Source: DAHUXN01 sp963729815 (GTDB lineage Bacteria > Acidobacteriota > Terriglobia > Acidiferrales > UBA7541). From it: a stretch of DNA of 64,000 bases. The notes under the pieces are model-generated. The model did not search any database. It saw only the letters and a list, made by a program, of their open reading frames with translations, and had not been told where the DNA came from. Every line of letters starts with the position of its first letter. The first letter of the stretch is position 1. This document shows positions 61,597 through 64,000 of the stretch, one piece after another. The stretch covers positions 1,116,001 to 1,180,000 of the forward strand of contig CAVSPU010000004.1 of the NCBI GenBank assembly GCA_963729815.1, read 5' to 3'. The position numbers and the translations under genes were made by a program.

Positions 61597-62799
61597 ATGC
61601 CCGCGGAAAAACCCAAAGCGACGCGAAATTTTGGCCTCGAGCGCGAGCTGGAAATTTACCAGCTCGGCGCTGCGGCGAAACAACTCTCCATTCCGGTCAC
61701 GCTCTCTCTGCTCGAGCAAAAAGCGAAAGAGACCCTGGACTCGCGTGCGTATGATTACGTTGCGGGAGGAGCCGGCGGCGAAAACACGATGCGCGCAAAT
61801 CTGGAAGCATTCCATCGCTGGCGGATCGTGCCGCGAATGCTGCGCAATGTTTCTGTGCGCGACATGAGTATCGAGCTGCTGGGAGCGAAATTGCCCGCGC
61901 CGGTTCTGCTTGGGCCCGTGGGCGTGCAGGGCATCATTCATCGCGAAGCGGAAATCGCTTCCGGACGCGCGGCGGCGGCGCTCGGATTGCCTTTTGTGCT
62001 GAGCACAGTTTCCTCGCGGACGATGGAAGAAGTGGCGCAAGCGATGGGCGCGGCGCCGCGGTGGTTTCAGCTTTACTGGGGGAAGAATCCGGAATTAACG
62101 GCGAGCATGCTGAGCCGGGCCGAACGCGCGGGATACACGGCACTAGTCGTCACGCTGGACACGTCAATGCTTGGGTGGCGCGAGCGCGACCTGGAACGCG
62201 GGTACCTGCCCTTCATGTCATGCGAGGGGCTCGCGAATTATTTCACTGACCCGGTGTTTCGCGCTGCATTGCGCGAGCGGCCGGAAAACAATCCCGCGGA
62301 AGCGGTGCGGTTGTGGCTCACAATCTTCACGAACACGGCGCTGACGTGGGATGACGTCGTCTCTCTGCGGCGGCAAACGAAACTTCCAATCCTGCTGAAA
62401 GGGATCTTGCATCCCGACGACGCGCTGCGCGCACTCGATTGCGGCGCGAGTGGCGTGATCGTCTCGAATCACGGAGGGCGGCAAGTCGACGGCGCGATTG
62501 GCGCACTCGACGCGCTTCCGGGCGTGGTAGAAGCCATTAGCGGCAAGATTCCCGTGCTTTTCGACAGCGGCATTCGCCGCGGAGCGGACGTGATGAAAGG
62601 GCTCGCCCTGGGAGCGCGCGCGGTGCTGCTCGCGAGGCTTTACGTTTGGGGACTCGCCGTGGCAGGCGAAGACGGCGTGCGAGACGCGGTGCTCAATTTG
62701 CTTGCTGATTTCGATTTGTCGATGGCCCTGAGCGGGTTTACTTCTCCGCGTGAACTTTCTGCGTCCGTGCTCGCCCGCGCCGAGGATGGAAAGCGCTGA
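61597..62799 (+). CDS. FMN-dependent alpha-hydroxy-acid oxidising enzyme, lactate 2-monooxygenase-like
   Basis: 400 residues, glycolate oxidase/LldD family. The active-site signature 'SNHGGRQVDG' supplies the catalytic His and substrate-binding Arg; 'DYVAGGAGGENTMRAN' and 'VLLGPVGVQGIIH' bind FMN. 'WRERDLERGYLPFMSCEGLA' with 'YFTDPVF' after it resembles lactate 2-monooxygenase of actinobacteria more than LldD, predicting oxidation of L-lactate or a similar 2-hydroxyacid with O2. It is soluble, with no membrane-binding segment. No lactate permease is nearby. The ATG at 61597 starts the family-like N-terminus. Confidence 0.85.
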   Translation: MPAEKPKATRNFGLERELEIYQLGAAAKQLSIPVTLSLLEQKAKETLDSRAYDYVAGGAGGENTMRANLEAFHRWRIVPRMLRNVSVRDMSIELLGAKLPAPVLLGPVGVQGIIHREAEIASGRAAAALGLPFVLSTVSSRTMEEVAQAMGAAPRWFQLYWGKNPELTASMLSRAERAGYTALVVTLDTSMLGWRERDLERGYLPFMSCEGLANYFTDPVFRAALRERPENNPAEAVRLWLTIFTNTALTWDDVVSLRRQTKLPILLKGILHPDDALRALDCGASGVIVSNHGGRQVDGAIGALDALPGVVEAISGKIPVLFDSGIRRGADVMKGLALGARAVLLARLYVWGLAVAGEDGVRDAVLNLLADFDLSMALSGFTSPRELSASVLARAEDGKR

Positions 62800-62907
62800 A
62801 GATTCGACGGCGAGATCCCTCTTTACCTGGGAAAAATCCAAGCAGACATTTCGCGCCGCATTCGCTGGCCTCTTCCAAAAATTAGTGCGAAGCAGCCGAA
62901 ATCAATT

Positions 62908-63384
62908 TCAGTCGAACTCGCGTTTTGGTGGAGACTGTTGCGCGCCGACGCGGCCCACGGCGATTTCGGCACGAAAGTAATTCTCTCCGCGAACGGGCGA
63001 GCCCGCCAATCGGCGCAGCATTGCGAGCTGACCAACGTGCGTCAGGGCGTCGGCGATGGGACCCTGAAAAAGTTTCTCGGCGGGGGCGGCTAGCGCTGTA
63101 TCGGTTGCCAGGAAGTCGTCAAAAGCCTTGAGTGCGGCGAAAAATCGCGTCTCGCCCTGCGCCCAAGGCAGAGGCGCGGAATTGTGCCATTCCTCGTTGC
63201 CCCTGGCGATAGAAGTGGCCCAATCGATGAGGTCGCCGAGGTGCGCCAATATTTGTCCAGGCGTCCGAGTGGTTTCCGAAGCGGGAAAATCCGCAAAGCT
63301 CTCAGGCGCTCCGCGAAATGTCTTGCCCGCACGATAGGCCAGAGTGGCGAGGGTGTGGCGCAAGAATTGACGGTTCGTGTCCAT
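62908..63384 (-). CDS. DinB-family protein
   Basis: 158 residues, a four-helix bundle of the DinB/YfiT metal-binding superfamily. Helix patterns hold the three histidines expected for metal binding: 'QFLRHTLATL', 'ILAHLGDLIDWA' and 'ALTHVGQLAMLRRL'. Relatives bind Zn/Ni and are mycothiol- or bacillithiol-dependent transferases, or stress-induced proteins of unknown role. ATG 63384 begins the first helix; an in-frame upstream extension of 34 residues is Pro/Arg-rich and unlikely to be translated. It is divergent from the FecR-domain gene. Confidence 0.75.
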   Translation of the reverse strand: MDTNRQFLRHTLATLAYRAGKTFRGAPESFADFPASETTRTPGQILAHLGDLIDWATSIARGNEEWHNSAPLPWAQGETRFFAALKAFDDFLATDTALAAPAEKLFQGPIADALTHVGQLAMLRRLAGSPVRGENYFRAEIAVGRVGAQQSPPKREFD

Positions 63385-63571
63385 GTTTTCGACAATCTCC
63401 GCAAGCCGGATGGCGGGAATCCTACCATGAGCTCCGGGAGTTGCGCGGAGGAAGCGCGGAGAACCTGCTGGACGATGGGCCAGCACTTTGTGACCGAGGA
63501 ACTGTACTTCCGGGCAAGTATTAGCAATTTCGCAACTTACGCCGCGCTGAGTTGAAAGCCCCCAACCCGTG

Positions 63572-63580
63572 TGCTAGATT
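63572..63580 (+). promoter_or_regulatory. Extended -10 element (TGCTAGATT) upstream of the FecR-domain gene
   Basis: TGC plus TAGATT lies 22 nt before ATG 63603, the same spacing class as the elements before purQ and the TPR gene. Confidence 0.4.
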
Positions 63581-63602
63581 CGGAAATTAGCTGAAATTTC
63601 AC

Positions 63603-64000
63603 ATGGCGACCGAAAAATTGACAGACGCGAACCGGCAGAAGATAAACAAGGTCGAGGTCTACTGGCATACGGTCACGTACCGTACAGTACTCGTTTATAT
63701 TCTCGCGGTCGTGGTTCTATTAACGGCGGCGGGGTATCTGGTTTTCCCGGATTCATTTGCGGGAATCGTGCGGCACGTTTCGAAGGCGTTGCAGCCGAAG
63801 GATACAAGCGCGAGTTCGAGCAACGTCCGCGGAGCGCGGTTTGTCAATCTCGACGGGAAGGTCGAGGTGAAGCGAGTCAACTCCGTGCAATGGGCGACGG
63901 CAGACTATTCGCTGACGCTCGACAAAGGCGATTTGATCCAGACTGGGCCGGACGGAGTGGCGCGCATCGCATTCGCGGACGGCACGACATATACGGTGCA
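63603..64000 (+). CDS. FecR-domain membrane-anchored protein (3' end outside the window)
   Basis: 132 complete codons reach the window edge without a stop. A cytosolic N-terminus of ~32 residues leads into one membrane helix (~33-52, 'VLVYILAVVVLLTAAGYLVF'). A FecR-type beta domain then begins: 'VNLDGKVEVKRVNSVQW', 'DYSLTLDKGDLIQTGPDG' and 'ARIAFADGTTYTV'. In FecR itself the domain relays outer-membrane signals to a sigma factor; free-standing FecR-domain proteins in Acidobacteriota often carry further repeats and have other roles. Without the rest of the gene the role stays open. Confidence 0.75.
   Translation, partial: MATEKLTDANRQKINKVEVYWHTVTYRTVLVYILAVVVLLTAAGYLVFPDSFAGIVRHVSKALQPKDTSASSSNVRGARFVNLDGKVEVKRVNSVQWATADYSLTLDKGDLIQTGPDGVARIAFADGTTYTV

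Overview
The window looks like chromosomal DNA from a Gram-negative, diderm, aerobic heterotroph of high-moderate GC content. The best guess is Acidobacteriota (Koribacter/Sulfotelmatobacter-like). This is inferred from the mix of a tricorn-like S41 protease with a Tol-type propeller, a PIG-L protein with NEW3-like repeats, a single-VWA-domain secreted protein, many small secreted proteins without clear function, and lpxC/glmU/TolC (outer membrane). No 16S rRNA is present, so the phylum is an inference. Gene density is high, and ATGA-type or 8-nt overlaps are common.

Layout. 1-15.3 kb: two large secreted peptidases (tricorn-like S41, and DPP4-like S9B), ribonuclease R, a RidA protein, a GNAT enzyme, a flippase-like membrane protein, two NAD(P)-dependent dehydrogenases and small unknown proteins. 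15.5-23.8 kb: a complete trans-4-hydroxy-L-proline catabolic operon on the minus strand. Its genes are epimerase, three-part D-hydroxyproline dehydrogenase (DadA-like, [2Fe-2S], FAD/BFD), DapA-like deaminase and alpha-ketoglutarate semialdehyde dehydrogenase. It is divergent from a second proline-racemase-family enzyme with a Ser/Cys active site and a GntR/FCD regulator. Together these convert collagen-type hydroxyproline to 2-oxoglutarate. 23.9-33.8 kb: an MFS-acyltransferase fusion, tRNA-Leu(CAG), a coupled APC permease/PIG-L deacetylase pair, a coupled membrane protein/TPR pair, and lipA. 34.2-49.4 kb: plus-strand housekeeping block lpxC, glmU, purQ, an M20 peptidase, purL, purF, two signal peptidase I paralogs, purM, a peroxiredoxin-like gene, purN and tyrS. 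49.5-64 kb: TolC-like efflux protein, DoxX, a non-coding repeat tract, SRPBCC and cytochrome P450, Ste24-like M48 protease, secreted unknowns, a lower-GC island between direct repeats, cold-shock protein, a YfgM-like TPR protein, a VWA protein, a lactate-2-monooxygenase-like flavoenzyme, a DinB protein and a truncated FecR-domain gene.

The most striking item is the peroxiredoxin-like gene at 45459-46058. Its reading frame is continuous except for one TGA exactly where the peroxidatic cysteine should be (R-G-H-W-[TGA]-P-F-C). A perfect 5-bp stem with an AGTT loop begins 11 nt after that TGA, as expected of a bacterial SECIS element. I propose it as a selenoprotein; a nonsense mutation or sequencing error is the alternative. 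selA, selB, selD and tRNA-Sec are not in this window.
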